Source: Phlebopus portentosus
Lineage: Eukaryota; Basidiomycota; Agaricomycetes; Boletales; Boletinellaceae
Reading direction: 5' to 3'
DNA: 64,000 nucleotides
NCBI GenBank assembly: GCA_037892935.1
Contig: JAYXKI010000001.1
Span: forward strand, 620,001-684,000
This document shows positions 11,263-23,612 of the stretch, piece by piece. The notes beneath the pieces were generated by a model, which was given only the letters and a program-made list of their open reading frames with translations, had not been told where the DNA came from and did no database searches. The first letter of the stretch is position 1, and each line of letters starts with the position of its first letter. A program made the translations under genes and the position numbers.

Positions 11263-12842
11263 ATGTTCGCCTCGTCGCGTCCAACGACGCCCTTCATCCC
11301 CCCTTATCCTGGGGCGTCACCAGCAGGAAACGCACCTGTGATTCCACCTACGCCTCCCCATGCTGCAGGTGGAGGCTCGCCAGCAGCAGCTCCGCCTCCG
11401 CTAGCATCAGGTGCTCCATGGCCGTGGGGAGCAGCCTATCCAGGACGAGGTAGAAGGAACTCGTATTCCGGAATGCCTGTTGGCGCAGGTGGACCGCCGT
11501 TCGATCCTTCAGCGTACTTTCCGTATCCTGCTGCTGGCTACCCGACACCCGCTACTATGCCTCGTGGGCTAGGAATGGACCCGTGGGCGGGGTTGGAGCA
11601 GCAGTTCCTCGCTCCAAGTGCGTATACGCGGCAGCAGCAGCAGCTGCTGCTGCTGCGACGCCCGTCATCCCTCCCCGTCCTGTCTCGCGGTCACATTCAC
11701 ATTCCCGCCCCCGCTCGCGTGGGCACAATGACGGTTTCACACCGGACTGGGTAGGCCCGAGGCCTGGAGAGCCAGTCGTTATGCCGCAGAGCATGGCCGT
11801 CCCGCCCGAGTTCGCTGCGCACGTCGCGCCTGGAACGCCCTGGTATCCCGCCCCGATGGTGCATACACCCTACACTCCCTACGGAGCATATCCTCTTCCA
11901 CATACTGGATATCCTTCACGACATCAACGGAATCGGTCAACTCATACGACACCCTGGCACGGCGGAGGGTTCTTACCTGAGGAGATGGCGGAGCACCCGT
12001 ATGATAGGGCCGCTAGACCCGAGCTTCGCTCCGGGATGGTCGATACGAGATGGTTCACTGGAAAAGACTGTGCGTTATGTTTCCTTATTATTCATTACTT
12101 TTATGCGTGTCTGAACTTGATTATTTTATTTCTAGATGGTCCCGCCCTCGATCCGCTCCTCGCAGGTGTAGTCGGATGCGCGTTCAAAATCAACCCTCTC
12201 CTCGCCCCGCCGCCCGAAGACCCTCAAAAGCGTCCATACCTCACATGGAACATGCTCTTCTCCTCCGCGTACGTGCACCGCTCCGATGAGCGCACCTCGC
12301 AATCCTGGATGAAAGGCCGCGAAGCACCCGCCACCTTCCCGCGCCTCTCCCAGCTGCGCATCATCTCGAAGTCCTTCCCCTGGTTCATCGAAGTGAAGGC
12401 ACACTCGCGCTCGAGAGGCGTTACGTGCGGAGACGTGATCGAAGCGATCTCCGCGTTCCTCTTAGAACGCACAGGCGCAAGCGAGTACAAGTCCCTACCT
12501 CAGTCGGAACAAACCAAAGTCGCAGCATCGTACCACCACAATCGGTCCATGGCCGATGACGTCCCGGGCGGGCGACTCGGCGCCGGGATGCTCCGCTGCG
12601 ACTTCCTTTGCGAAGACACCATGTGGGGAGGCCTCGATGTCGATCCGAAGTACGTCGCTGAGCGGTTGCAAATCAGCGGACGTTCGAAGAGAGAGGCCAA
12701 TAATGTGTTTGTGCTGATTTGCGAGAAGAGGTTGCCGATGACGAGTGAGGAGAGGAGGGAGCAGGCTGCGAGGGGTGCGAATGCCTCGAGAGCTGCTTCG
12801 AGAGCTGCTAGCGCCTCGGGGGCGGCCAGTGCGGATGAATGA
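11263..12842 (+). CDS. Proline-rich DUF6699 domain protein
   Basis: The ATG at 11263 opens a Pro/Ala/Gly/Tyr-rich low-complexity region of about 280 residues (MFASSRPTTPFIPPYPG...). The C-terminal DUF6699 domain follows, from GPALDPLLAGVVGCAFKINP through WNMLFSS, FPRLSQLRIISKSFPWFIEV and RGVTCGDVIEAI to EANNVFVLICEKRLPM. One intron of about 66 nt (near 12070-12135) joins WFTGKD to GPALDP. In the CAG/CTG run at 11627-11650 the frame changes from ...APSAYT to a poly-alanine frame. One missing G near 11628 explains this, although a 71-nt intron cannot be excluded. The protein ends ASRAASRAASASGAASADE, an Ala/Ser-rich tail. Function unknown. Confidence 0.78.
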
Positions 12843-13175
12843 GATTACGATGCCTCTGTATTGTTTTATTTCATTTTTCTCCCCTGTTTATCCTACTCTT
12901 CGACCCTTTTTTTGTCCTTGCCAAGGTGCCAAAATGCTGTATCGATTTGAGTAACTAGATTCCCTTGACCGTATCGCTTGAATTGAACCTATGCATTCCG
13001 ATGAGAAGAGGGAAACACGAAAGGGGAAAACATTCGGATTGGTCTGTCATACTGATCGGTATATACATGTCGGTACCACAAAGCAAATAGATGATTTGGC
13101 ATTTTGAAAGAGAGAACCAGACACCCCGAGGTACCAGTACATAGAGGACACAGGTCTCTAATTTATGTGAATAAT

Positions 13176-14681
13176 TTAAGAAAGGGATGGGTTGGCGTTC
13201 TGCACGAGCGTCTCGAAGTAACTCTGGAACCATGTCCCAGCTTCCGGAGCGGGCTGGGCAGCGTCGCTCTGGGCGCAGTCTAATTGAGAAAATATCGCAT
13301 CAGCCTTGGGACCATAAAGATAAGAGAAGGAGAGGAATAAGACATACGCGAATCAAACCGTTCAGAGGATGAGTCAGACGTCCCATCACTCTCACCAGGA
13401 GGCTTGACTGAACGCGAGGAAACAACAGCGATCAGTATTTTGGGTGTAACAGCCAATGTGAGAAGGGGAAACATACCCCAGACAATAGCATCAATCAAGT
13501 CATTCCCGGTGTCCGTCGATGGACGGGGCCCAAGTCCAGCACCAAGGACGTTGCACCAGTCACCTTCAGCAGTACGAATACCCGACACACCCGACCGGCT
13601 CTGGTCGACGATGAACTGTGATGGGAAGCTGCTCTGCTGGAGGAGAGGAGCGAGCGCGTTAACGTAAAGCTCCTCATCGTAGTTCGGGTTGGGCGATTGT
13701 GCAGGGTCTTCCTCCCCGCGGAGGAGGTTGTAGTTCGAAACATCTGTCGCGAGACCACGAACAGTCTAGGAGAAAAGATATGTCTGAGTTGGATACGGAA
13801 GATTATAAGCGAATCTCGAGTACGTACCGCGCTGCCACCTGCACCCTGGAGCACAGAAGCAAACAAATCAGCGGCTGGCTGGAGATTTGCAGGCCAGCCG
13901 AGCCACCCGGAGTGACCAGCATCGAGATAGAGCCAGACGTTGTCCTGTTGAAGCTGAGCGATGGCGTATGATACGAGTTCCTGATTGCAGTGTATCAATA
14001 CGTGAAGACTGCCCTTTTTCCATAAGGAGAATCAGACCTTGTATGTGCTCTCGGCGTTAGCGCACTCAGCGACGCTGAGATTTGTTACGAGATTTGCAAG
14101 CCCGTCAGGCTCGATAACAAATACCACTCGGACATTTGGGAATTCTATATATTCATGAGACAAAATTAGGTACACCAGTACCGGAGAGTTTTGAAATGTA
14201 CATACTCTCGACTTGCTCGACTATGGAGTCAATATATGCTTGGTACTTCTCCGCACCGCCATCAGCGATGGTGTATTCTCCAGCGGATGCCTCAGCAGCG
14301 CAATCACGGTCAGGAAGATCGTAGATGACAGCTTGGACGACTTGCGTGCCGCCTGCTGCGTCCGCCTGGGATAGAATGTCGCCCAGGTCCGAGACCTTCG
14401 CGGCAACATCCATCCAGAAGAAGACCGGGATTTGCTCACCAGAGCTGCTTGCGAGGCAAGTGTAGAGTCCGAGATGCTGAGGCCGGGAGTAAAACGTTAG
14501 TAAAAAAAAGTTTATCCCACAAGTACACTGGTGAAACCCACTTTGCAACCGCAGCTGTCACCTCTTCGACATACGATGGGGTTAAGAAGACGGTGGCTCC
14601 TTCAAATGGGTTACCAGAGCCAGCAGCCTTGACGAAAGCTGGGACACAAGCGACTAGTGCGAGCAGAGCAGAGAACTTCAT
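13176..14681 (-). CDS. GH6 cellobiohydrolase (CBHII type), secreted, without CBM1
   Basis: This enzyme releases cellobiose from the non-reducing ends of cellulose. The ATG at 14679-14681 starts a signal peptide (MKFSALLALVACVPAFVKA). The catalytic domain begins almost at once, with no cellulose-binding module or linker. Six introns give a continuous frame with the GH6 signatures in order: VIYDLPDRDCAA (catalytic-site Asp next to Cys), VIEPDGLANLVTN (proton-donor Asp), YLDAGHSGWLGWPAN, WCNVLGAGLGPRPSTDTG, VKPPGESDGTSD and FDSHCAQSDAAQPAPEAG. The four Cys expected to form the two disulfides (RDC, ECAN, DWC, SHC) are present. It ends TWFQSYFETLVQNANPSLS. A TATAAATT box lies 57 bp upstream of the ATG. 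Confidence 0.95.
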
Positions 14682-14737
14682 TGTTCAAACAAGCGAACTC
14701 CTGTCGATGGTATGGCCTTCCGGTTCAGAACAAGGCC

Positions 14738-14745
14738 AATTTATA
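14738..14745 (-). promoter_or_regulatory. TATA box of the GH6 gene
   Basis: TATAAATT on the minus strand, 57-64 bp upstream of the start codon. This spacing implies a very short 5' leader, as is common in strongly expressed secreted-enzyme genes. Confidence 0.6.
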
Positions 14746-15810
14746 CACTCATGAAGGTGTGTTCCTCTCATTTCACCGAGACCAGGAACAATGTCGGAAA
14801 GCACGCTCTGCGACGAGAAAATCGAGGGACAGCTCAGCAAGACAGCCGTATGACTTCGTCCAGAGCCGGCCGCCAGTGCTTAGCTTCGGTTCCAGAAAAC
14901 ATTCGAACAGGGCCCGATGTTCTAGCGCACGCCAGATTAGGAGTCAGATGTTGCTGGTCTATTCGAGGAGCGTCCTCGTGGAGCTTTATTTTCCAAGAAC
15001 GAATTCGGGAATGAAGAACAAGGAGATCAAACATTCCGAAAACTTGAAGTGGAACAGATCCTCCGTTGATATTTTCCGTGTCGGCAGCGAAGAATGTCCC
15101 CGGAAAGCAGAGAGGCTGTATGTCGCAAGGATTAGCTCAGAAAAACGGAAATGTAACCGACCATGGTCGTCATAGCTATCAATAAACCAACGTCCGGTAG
15201 CAGATCGCCAGTCTACCGAGCAGAGATGTAAAGGCACACAGATCGGTCAGCAGACGACGATACAGACAAATGCGCGAACCTGGGCACATAATGCCTATCA
15301 TGATCTTACTATGTCGCTAGACAAAAGAGTTTGCCTGTCAGGTCAAGTGAAAAAATCGGCTATTGCGGATATAGGAGTAGAACAAAAATATGACCGTGTG
15401 CTATTTTCCAGAGACCGATACGTGGACGACATAGAGCAATCAGGTCATTGCTTGCAAAAAAAGAGCCCGAGATTGCGTAGCCGGTCAAAGGACTTCTACG
15501 TTATTCATTTGTCGAGAACATGATTTGAGAGAACCGAGAATAAACCGTCGTTCAAGACGGCCGAAACTCTTCTCATCAGATGCCTTGATTTGACGAATTG
15601 TGGTCTCCCGCCATTTCCACGATAATATGGATCGCACAGAAAGATGCCAGTCGACATTGAGGTTTCTGCCACTATTGATGGTTGAGAAGGGTGGTCAAGC
15701 TATAAATAAGAAAATGCGGCATGAAAAGGTAGATCACGTGCACCAATGTATCGTACCAGCGCACGCACAGTAACCATATACAAACCAAAACGTTGCGTTT
15801 GTTTGAAACC
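14746..15810. other. Divergent intergenic region GH6 / PFA4
   Basis: About 1.1 kb between two divergent genes with no supported gene. It should hold the regulated promoter of the cellulase and the promoter of PFA4. I did not identify specific activator sites with confidence. Confidence 0.5.
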
Positions 15811-17838
15811 ATGGGTCGACTATTGGGTCGAATATGGGTCGGGTTCACAACATGTCTTATTGCTTTCATCGCCTATTCTTCTCAAATATTCATTATCTGG
15901 CCCTGGTATGGCCGCGAACTCTCGGTAGACCTCCTCACACTTCTCCTGCCTTCAAGTAAGAATCTGCGATCTCCTACGCGAATGAACATCTCAATTGACG
16001 AAGGATATGCAAGCTTTCTTATAGGGATGATATATTGGAATTATTACCTTACGGTGACGACGGATCCGGGACGCGTACCTAGAGGATGGGTTCGTATCTG
16101 GTTCCGTGCGCAGTCTAAGGAGACTAATTCTCGTTGAATTTCTGTGCTGTTAAGTCACCGGATACCCGCTCGGAGGAAGGGTATGAAGTGAAACCTCTCA
16201 CAGGGAATCCTCGGTATTGCAGAATGTGTGATGGTTACAAGCCGCCACGGACACATCACTGCCGACAATGTCGTCGGTACGTATCCTTCTTGTTTGTAGT
16301 AGACTGAATTTATCCCTTATTCTGATATAGATGTGTACTTCGAATGGATCATCATTGTCCCTGGGTGAACAACTGTATTGGACACTACAATCACGGGCAT
16401 TTTATCCGCTTTCTCTTCTTCGTTGACGTTGCCTGCTTGTACCACCTTGCAATGGTCACTAAAAGAACCATAGATGCTATGAATGCACGATATTGGGTAT
16501 ATATTCCGTTTCCCATTTCTTGCACCCTTAGATTGACTTTGACTATTAGGAGGGTCCAGATACGGTAGAATTCATATTTATGATCCTTAATTATGTGGCT
16601 TGCGGTCCAGTCCTTCTTGCGGTGGGTGGATTCAGGTGTGTTAGAAGATATTCGCCTTGAGTCGGAAGCTAATTTTATGTTTTCGTCAATATCAGCTTGT
16701 ACCATTTCTATTGCCTCAGTAGCAATACCACAACGATCGAGAGCTGGGAGAAGGACAAGGTTGCGACGTTGGTGAAGAGAGGCAAAATACATGAAGTATG
16801 TCTGTATACACTTGATTGTTGTCAAATTACTGAAGCTTTAGCGCACTTGATTCTCTTCAGGTGAAATTTCCTTATGTATGTATCGGATAAGAAACCATAG
16901 CCACGCGGACGGCTGACGAGAGGAACTTCCACAGAATATCGGAAAACGAGCGAACGTCGAGTCTGTTCTAGGCAAGAATCCTCTTCTCTGGTGTTGCCCT
17001 TCAGTTCCTCCAGGAGACGGTCTGAAGTTCCGTGTAATTGAGACTGAGGGTAGGTGGATTGCGCTCAATGGTCGTCGACCCGAGGAAGGCGAGGATGCGG
17101 GACACCAAGCATAATTTGAGGTCGAGTTTCGGATGTCTCCGCCTTGTGTGAGCCAGCCGTATCATCTACTTCTAATGTGAGAACTCATGCATGCTATTAC
17201 ACTACCTTCATCAGTGTTTGCTTGCCCTCCCATTGCTTGATGTTTAAGATGGAGACTCGTACTGACGCATGTGCCTTTTTAGACGGCGAAGCTCGTCCTT
17301 GGCCTCCCGAGGATCCCAATAACCGGGCCTCCGACTTCAATCACGATCCCGATGACGACGACCATGAGTTAGAGCTCCCGGCTTCACCGTGGACGTACGA
17401 AAATGGGTCGGTCAATCCTTCGCTGGAGCCGTCTAATGCTTTCCGTAGACGAGCGGCAAAAGCCAATCGGCGCGCCCGTCAAGCAGAAAGCATCTCGAAC
17501 GTCCGCCGTATCATCCTGACTACGGCAAAACATCCGCGACGTCATATGGTCGTTACCCGAAGGAAGAGGACGAAGAGAGCGACAGTGATGAGTATCGTTA
17601 TTACGAGGGGAGACGAAGGGTTCGCCGGGGCTCGGAGGGATACGAGGTTCAGATGAGTCCTACCGACCGTGAGACGATTCTGAGGCGGTACATGTGGACG
17701 AGAGGAGAGGAAGTGGGACGATATAAGACGTACAAACCTGAGACCCCTTCGGCATCATCTTCGTCTTCACCTTGTCCTCAGGAACAGTACGAAGACGACT
17801 TATCACTCGGAGCGGAAGCGAATGTAATACAATCGTAG
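15811..17838 (+). CDS. PFA4: DHHC palmitoyltransferase PFA4
   Basis: PFA4 is the ER palmitoyltransferase that in yeast acylates chitin synthase Chs3 so it can leave the ER. The ATG is at 15811 ([12 protein letters not shown]). Two N-terminal membrane segments flank IWPWYGREL, then [11 protein letters not shown]. The zinc-binding Cys-rich domain reads [22 protein letters not shown], with the catalytic DHHC in [17 protein letters not shown]. After two more membrane segments the conserved VKFPY and [15 protein letters not shown] motifs appear, then an acidic tail with [10 protein letters not shown] and a C-terminal [21 protein letters not shown] segment. Introns are numerous, one unusually long (about 230 nt, 17050-17280). 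One base is missing near 17486-17490 (an A or G after the QAE codons), shifting the tail frame; otherwise the gene is intact. Confidence 0.93.
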
Positions 17839-18124
17839 TTCTGAGGCACTCTGTGTTATGATTTCTTTTCGCCGCATGGACATATCTTCATCATATCTCC
17901 GCACAGGAGTTTATCAGGACATTGATCAGACGTACATTAAAGCGAGAAGCGTGTTGTGTGTACAGAATTCATCATATACACGAATAATACAGTTTGGGTG
18001 TAAGATTACCGTAAACTTTGCAAATGAAATGCGCGAACGTTAAGAATAGATGGTCTCTAATAAAAGCGCGGACCGATAGAAAGGACGAGAGTTAAGAGAC
18101 GCGGGGTGTCTAATACACCAGCAT

Positions 18125-20664
18125 TTACGATACTGAAAGATATATTTTCCAAGGCACACTATTTCCTTTCCTACTTATCTCAAGAACATGCTGTCCGACT
18201 GTAAGATCAACCGACCATTCATCTTCGGGCTTTGCGGGCCTCTCAGAAGCCACCGAACCTGGCGACGCTTCCGCATTACCGTTCACAAGTACGTTTGTCA
18301 CCTTCAGCACATCTTTTGCGCCCGGCGTTACGGACCGCCCGTCAAGCTTGATCTCGACTTCTGACGAGGTCGCAAACCGCCATTCCCGACCTCCTTTGTC
18401 TCTCTTTTCTTCAGCAGTAACGATTGCAGAATCATGCGCAATTTCTTGCTGCACGTCGGGAGGTTTGACCTCCTGATCGATCGGTACAACTTTCTTCGGT
18501 CGTCCGCGCCCACGTTTCTTCGAAGGCGTCCGAACAACTTTCGACTCTTCTTCATCACTTCCTTCATCACCATCGGCCTCGTGAAGCGCAAATTTGACCG
18601 ATCGAATCACGAGTTTGGCCTCTACAATGGATATACGCAACGCGAAATTCCGGACACCAGCATGCGTATCAAGTATTGCGAGGCGTCGGCGCATCTCGCT
18701 TTTGCTCGGTGGACAACACTCAAGTCGCACGCTGTATAATCCGGCCGCGCTAGCTGGTGGTACCGGCGATGGTGCATCGGCACGCCCGGTTGTAACGGCC
18801 GGCTGAGATGCGGATGGCGCAGGAGTTGTTGAAGCGCGAGCAGGAGTAGCCGTAGTCGGAGCTGGAGGTGCATAGATGTTCTGCGCAGGAACTTGATTCG
18901 GGGTCGTATATTGTTGGAAAGGTGTGTATGCCGGAGTCTGTTGCTGATGTGAAGGCGTCTGCGCAACAGAAGCCAGCTTCGCTTGTGCAGTAGCTACTGC
19001 TGCTCTCGCTAGTTTGGGAGTTGGCATCGCGATTCCTGGTGTAGCGGTGATTGCTGTTGGAGGTGAGGTTGAGGTATGGGTCGAATACGGAATGGATGAT
19101 GCCGATGGAAGAGCCGTTGCAGGAGCAGCAGGTGAAGCTGCCTTTGCTTTCTTTTCGGGGGTGACGCTTTTGTCTTTACTAGTGGCGGTCGAAGGGACAC
19201 CACTTGCGCCTGGTCCTGAGCCTCCAGGCACACGAAGTCGGGCTGTCGGTGCACTTGACTCTCCACCATCAGGAGCTTCCGCGTTGATGCTATGGGTTAC
19301 CGGGTGATGACCAGGTAGCTTTAACCTTATCCGTGTATGCGAGCCTTCCGCAGAAGCTGAAGAATTGGCACTAGTTCCATTCATATTGTACTTGGCGGGA
19401 AGGTCTGTCATGATTTGATGGAAATATGTCTACAGATTCAAACCGCCATTAGAGATCAACTCACACATCGGTACAGCAAGTCATACCTTCAATGCGAGAG
19501 CATCCTCCCATATTGGAGAATGATCTTCGTTGAAGCTCATAGCGTTCAAGAAAACAAGGTCCACGTCATTGATGAAGTCGGGAATTGTGTGGTACTCTTT
19601 GCGCTTTATCCGTTTCTAGAAAAGCAGGCAATAAGCCTTGACTGTGAGGTTATTGTGAAAATAGGCTCACAAAGATATCCTCTAAGCAAATGGGCCGTGA
19701 AATAAGCTTGTAATAAATCGCCCATTTCTTCTTTGAGGGCAGCTCCATGAAGGGATCTGAGAGCTTACGCTCACTGAATACAGAGATGAGGGATGAGTTT
19801 CAGGTCAGGGTGCCTCAGACGCACCTCTCATCCGTCTTTGCCACCAACTTCAACAACCTATTCTTCATGAGTCGATGAATGTTTACCCCTTTCTCCTTCT
19901 TTTTTCCGCCTTCTTTATCGGACCCCTCATCGTCTTCTTTGCCTTTCCGGATGATCTTATCTAACTCTTTGTTCGCCAGTTTCTGTGGTCGGACAAGCGA
20001 ATGAACCTCAACGACAAAAAAGACATCGGATTGTTATCCTACCTGCAACGTCTTCGCATCCTTCCAGATAACACTCTCTCGTTGGTTATATCTTTTGGCA
20101 TTCCTAAAACATGTGTCAAGCTCCTCGCGCAGAGCCTCGAGAGAAGCGTATGCATGATTCTCGAGCTGAGATTTGATGTCGTCTAGAGCAACCGGTTGTT
20201 TGATGATCTCGTAGTAGTCTGGAAACTGCCTCTTCGACGGAAGCCGCAGGAAATCGTAGGAAATTTGTCGACCTCTGTGTATCGTCACCGGCGAACAAAG
20301 CAGATACGGAAAGGGACAATGGTCAGTGTCTCGTGAAGGAATAGAGGATTGGATGACCGGTGCTGTGACTGGCTCGCCTGAGCGAGGCGCGACTTCAGTT
20401 GGTCACTCACTCTTTGTTAACCGCATCCTTCAGCACCTGTAACACCTTCAACCCTTCCTCTCGTACTTCTTCCGGACTCATTGAAGTCATCGCCCCCGCT
20501 ACATTTCCACTGTTTCCTTCTTCGTGATCGCTGCTTGCCTCTCTTTCTGGGGGAATGCTACCGCCGTCTTTCGAAGAAGGTCCTGCCTCGCCGTCCTTAT
20601 GACGCTTTGAGCGCGGTGAATTCAAGTCGACCTTCGGGTCTGCAACGAGCTCTCGTTTGACCAT
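18125..20664 (-). CDS. RSC4: RSC4-like tandem bromodomain chromatin remodelling subunit
   Basis: Rsc4 anchors the RSC remodeller to acetylated nucleosomes. The ATG is at 20662-20664, with a charged N-terminus carrying a basic cluster (SPRSKRHKDGE). Splicing joins AVNKE to GRQISYDFLRLPSKRQFPDYY, the first bromodomain (with CFRNAKRYNQ and WKDAKTLQ). A Lys-rich linker leads to a second bromodomain (SDPFMELPSKKKWAIYYKLI ... FNAMSFNEDHSPIWEDA). After that comes a 428-residue region rich in Ala/Pro/Ser/Thr, an AT-hook (KKRGRGRPKK) and a beta-rich C-terminal domain ending VPWKIYLSVS. All splice junctions are in phase (for example 20 kb exon end GA|GTGAGT and ACACAG|A) and no frame break is seen. The paired bromodomains support RSC4 over other bromodomain families. 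Confidence 0.9.
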
Positions 20665-21326
20665 CTTGTCCTAGAATGAATATAAAGACAAATTTCGGGA
20701 TGGCACTTGTCTGCTCATCCAATTGCTGACGCCTCATACTAACATCGTCACGTGCGCCACTTGTTTACGTGTTGTTTGTACATCGTTTATTCGTGTTTGT
20801 CTCGACACCTACTGCTTACAATTTTATTTTTGCCACTTACCCAAGAGCCAGAAAGTATTGTAAGTCATATTTCCCTCAAAATTCGCCACGGCTCCTGCAT
20901 TCGTGTAGAGGCGATTGGCGGGACAAAACTTAACGCACCTGACCATTCTAATTACTAACTCTTGCACGAATATTAATATTCCGCACTTCAAACGCACTGC
21001 GCTCTGTAGTCCTGATTAATGCATAGTTCATGATAACATGGGTTTACGATATCGCTTGAAGTTTCAAGTCTGCGAGCGCTCATCACGAGGTCCAATGTAC
21101 TCCACTTCGAACCCAGTGACCTTCCAACTCAGGCGAAGAAGCTACCGAAGCGAACTATTTTCATATACCCCACATTCTTCTTGTCCCACACTTTCAAGAG
21201 GCGTGCCGGTGGACCGACATCAACGGAATCAAAAAGTTAATGATTCCTCTATAAAATAGCTAAGATCCGCTCGGAACGCCTCTCGTGCTTCCCAGTTTCT
21301 ATCACTATACCTGTTATCGTTTCAAG
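20665..21326. other. Divergent intergenic region RSC4 / sugar transporter
   Basis: About 660 bp with no supported gene. The right part carries a TATA box for the transporter. Confidence 0.5.
21250..21257 (+). promoter_or_regulatory. TATA box of the sugar transporter gene
   Basis: TATAAAAT, 70-77 bp upstream of the ATG at 21327. A regulated promoter of this kind is common for nutrient transporters. Confidence 0.55.
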
Positions 21327-23612
21327 ATGACGGTTGATAATAGCAACACGTACGAGGAGAAAGACCTGTTAAGCCAAATTGAGGATGCGACTGGCCTGCA
21401 GAATGGCGAACTAGAGCAGGCGACCAATGATAACCGACCAAGGCTCCGCGGGAGAACTTTGACGTATACCCTTGCCTTTGTCGCTGGAACGGGATTCACT
21501 TTGTTTGGGTTCGTAGTGTCCCTCCTATGGGTATTTCACGTCATCTGAACCAGCTTTGTGTTAATTCTTTAAGCTATGACCAAGGGGTTATGTCTGCGCT
21601 CTTAACTGCAAACCAGGTAAGCGTTATTACTACATCTGTGTCCAATGTTTTGTAAATGCTCACCAAGACACGTAGTTTGAAAGGGTGTTTCCTCAAGTAA
21701 ACACCGACTCGCACCCAAATCACGCAACGCTTCAAAGCTTCGTTGTCGCGATCTATGTATGCGCAAATATAAGTTCGCGCTTAGGTATCCGCTTACAGAT
21801 GATCGAATTTAGGAAATTGGATGCCTGTTGGGAGCATTATCGAATTTGTGGGTCGGCGACAAACTCGGACGAAGGAAAACCATCGTCCTTGGTGGATGCA
21901 TCATGATCATCGGTGCCATTCTGCAGACGGCATCGATAAGTTATGCAATGCTCGTAGTAGCTCGTATTATCACAGGTTTTGGCAATGGTATTAACGCAAG
22001 TGTCGAGGCTTGGAACATGTCATCGCCTACTTACTCCTTTGCGTAGACTTCAACTGTTCCATCGTACCATTGTGAATGCAGCCCGGCCACTAAGCGTGGT
22101 AGTAATATTATGATAGAGGGAAGTTTGATTACTCTGGGTATCATGATCTCGTACGTCTCAGTTCCTTCTTCCTGTTGGTGTCCAAGCTGACCATTTCGCT
22201 AGCTATGTACGTGTTAATGATAATTTTGTAGAGGAAACATGAAACCCATAGATAATGTCGTCGCTGTAGTGGATAGATTTCGCATTGTGAGGAATTGACG
22301 CTTCGTTTCATGTTTCCCTACTTACATAGCATCCAGCTTCTTTGTATCTGGGAGCACAGCGCAATGGAGGGTTCCTATTGCATTTCAAATCATCCTAGCA
22401 CTGATAATGATTGTTGGAATTGGTTTCGTGAGTTGATTACTATTTCCATTGGTTCTAAAAATTCAAGGATAAAATAGCTGCCGGAGTCCCCTCGGTGGCT
22501 CGTCAAGCATGGTCGACATGCGGAGGCTCTCTCCGTTATTTGCGCACTAGACGATAAGGACATCTCGGACTCGGAGGTCCAGCGTACGTATATTGCCATC
22601 CACGAGACCGTTGTAGCAGAAGGAGGTTTCGGATCGAAGTCAACTAACCTCAGCGAACTCTTCACGCACGGCCGTAGTCAGAACTTCCGTAGAGCTGCTC
22701 TTGCAGTTACCTCTCAATGCTTTCAGCAGATCACAGGTATCAATATCATCACGTATTATGCGGTATGGTTCTGGTACAGTGCACCGTTGACATGAGCTAA
22801 TCGAAGTGCCGTAGACAATCTTGTTCCAGCGACTTGGTCTTTCGGATATCCATTCACGAATTGTAGCCGCCTGTAATGGGACCGAATACTTCCTCGCCAG
22901 TCTTATCGCCATCTTTATTATCGAGCGCGTCGGTCGGCGGAGACTAATGCTGTACAGTGCGGCCGGTCAAACCATTACCATGATCTTATTGGCGATCCTG
23001 GGGAGCATCAATAACTCGGCCGCTCAGGTCATCTCTTGTGTGCTCCTCTTTGTTTTCAACTCGATCTTCGCACTCGGATGGCTGGGCATGACGTGGCTTT
23101 ACGTGCGTACTTTTCCAGGCATTCTGCTGCATCGCTGCTGATTTCTGTCGTCATAGCCTGCTGAAATTGTCGGGTTGCGTATCAGAGCACCTGCTAATGC
23201 TCTAAGTACAGCGTCCAACTGGACTTTCAATTTCATGGTCGTTATGGTCACCAGTCCTTCTTTCGAGAACATAACCTGGGGCACCTACATCGGTAAGCTA
23301 TGTCTTTACCATGAACATATCCCTGTTCCTGAGTAAACAAATCCAGTCTTCGCCTCCCTGAACGCCTTCATATTTCCGATTGTATACTTTTTCTTCCCGG
23401 AGACTGCTGGGCGTTCTCTAGAGGACATGGACGTCGTCTTCGCCCTTGCACATAATGAAGGCGTGTCTCCGGTGAAAGTTTCGCTCCGGAAGGACGTCCC
23501 ACCGGCTGGATCACGCGAGGCGGACGTTATACTCGGAATATCAGATGGTTCGGCACGTAAGAAAGACGAATCATCTGACATTCTTCAGGACGAGAAACGA
23601 CGGAAAGAATAG
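21327..23612 (+). CDS. MFS hexose/sugar transporter
   Basis: A sugar porter of the major facilitator superfamily, expected to have 12 membrane helices in the plasma membrane. The ATG at 21327 gives a hydrophilic N-terminus. Motifs in order: LFGYDQGVMSALLT (helix 1, after splicing GG|GTTCGT...AAG|C), WVGDKLGRRKTIVLGG (loop 2-3), RIITGFGNGI, CSPATKRG, LPESPRWLVKHGR (the central sugar-porter signature), CFQQITGINIITYYA (helix 7), ERVGRRRLML (loop 8-9), PAEIVGLRIRAPANAL and FFPETAGRSLEDMD (end of helix 12). A charged tail follows, ending DEKRRKE. About ten introns are all in phase and no frame break is found. The substrate cannot be read from the sequence; a hexose is likely from the motif set. 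Confidence 0.93.
22203..22206 (+). other. Possible 4-nt microexon in the sugar transporter
   Basis: CTAT is flanked by an acceptor (TTCGCTAG) and a consensus donor (GTACGT). The upstream donor at 22151 is also GTACGT, giving introns of 52 and 63 nt. The alternative is one 115-nt intron with a weak GTCTCA donor at 22155. Both models encode the same Ser-Tyr-Trp, so protein evidence cannot separate them. Confidence 0.4.
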
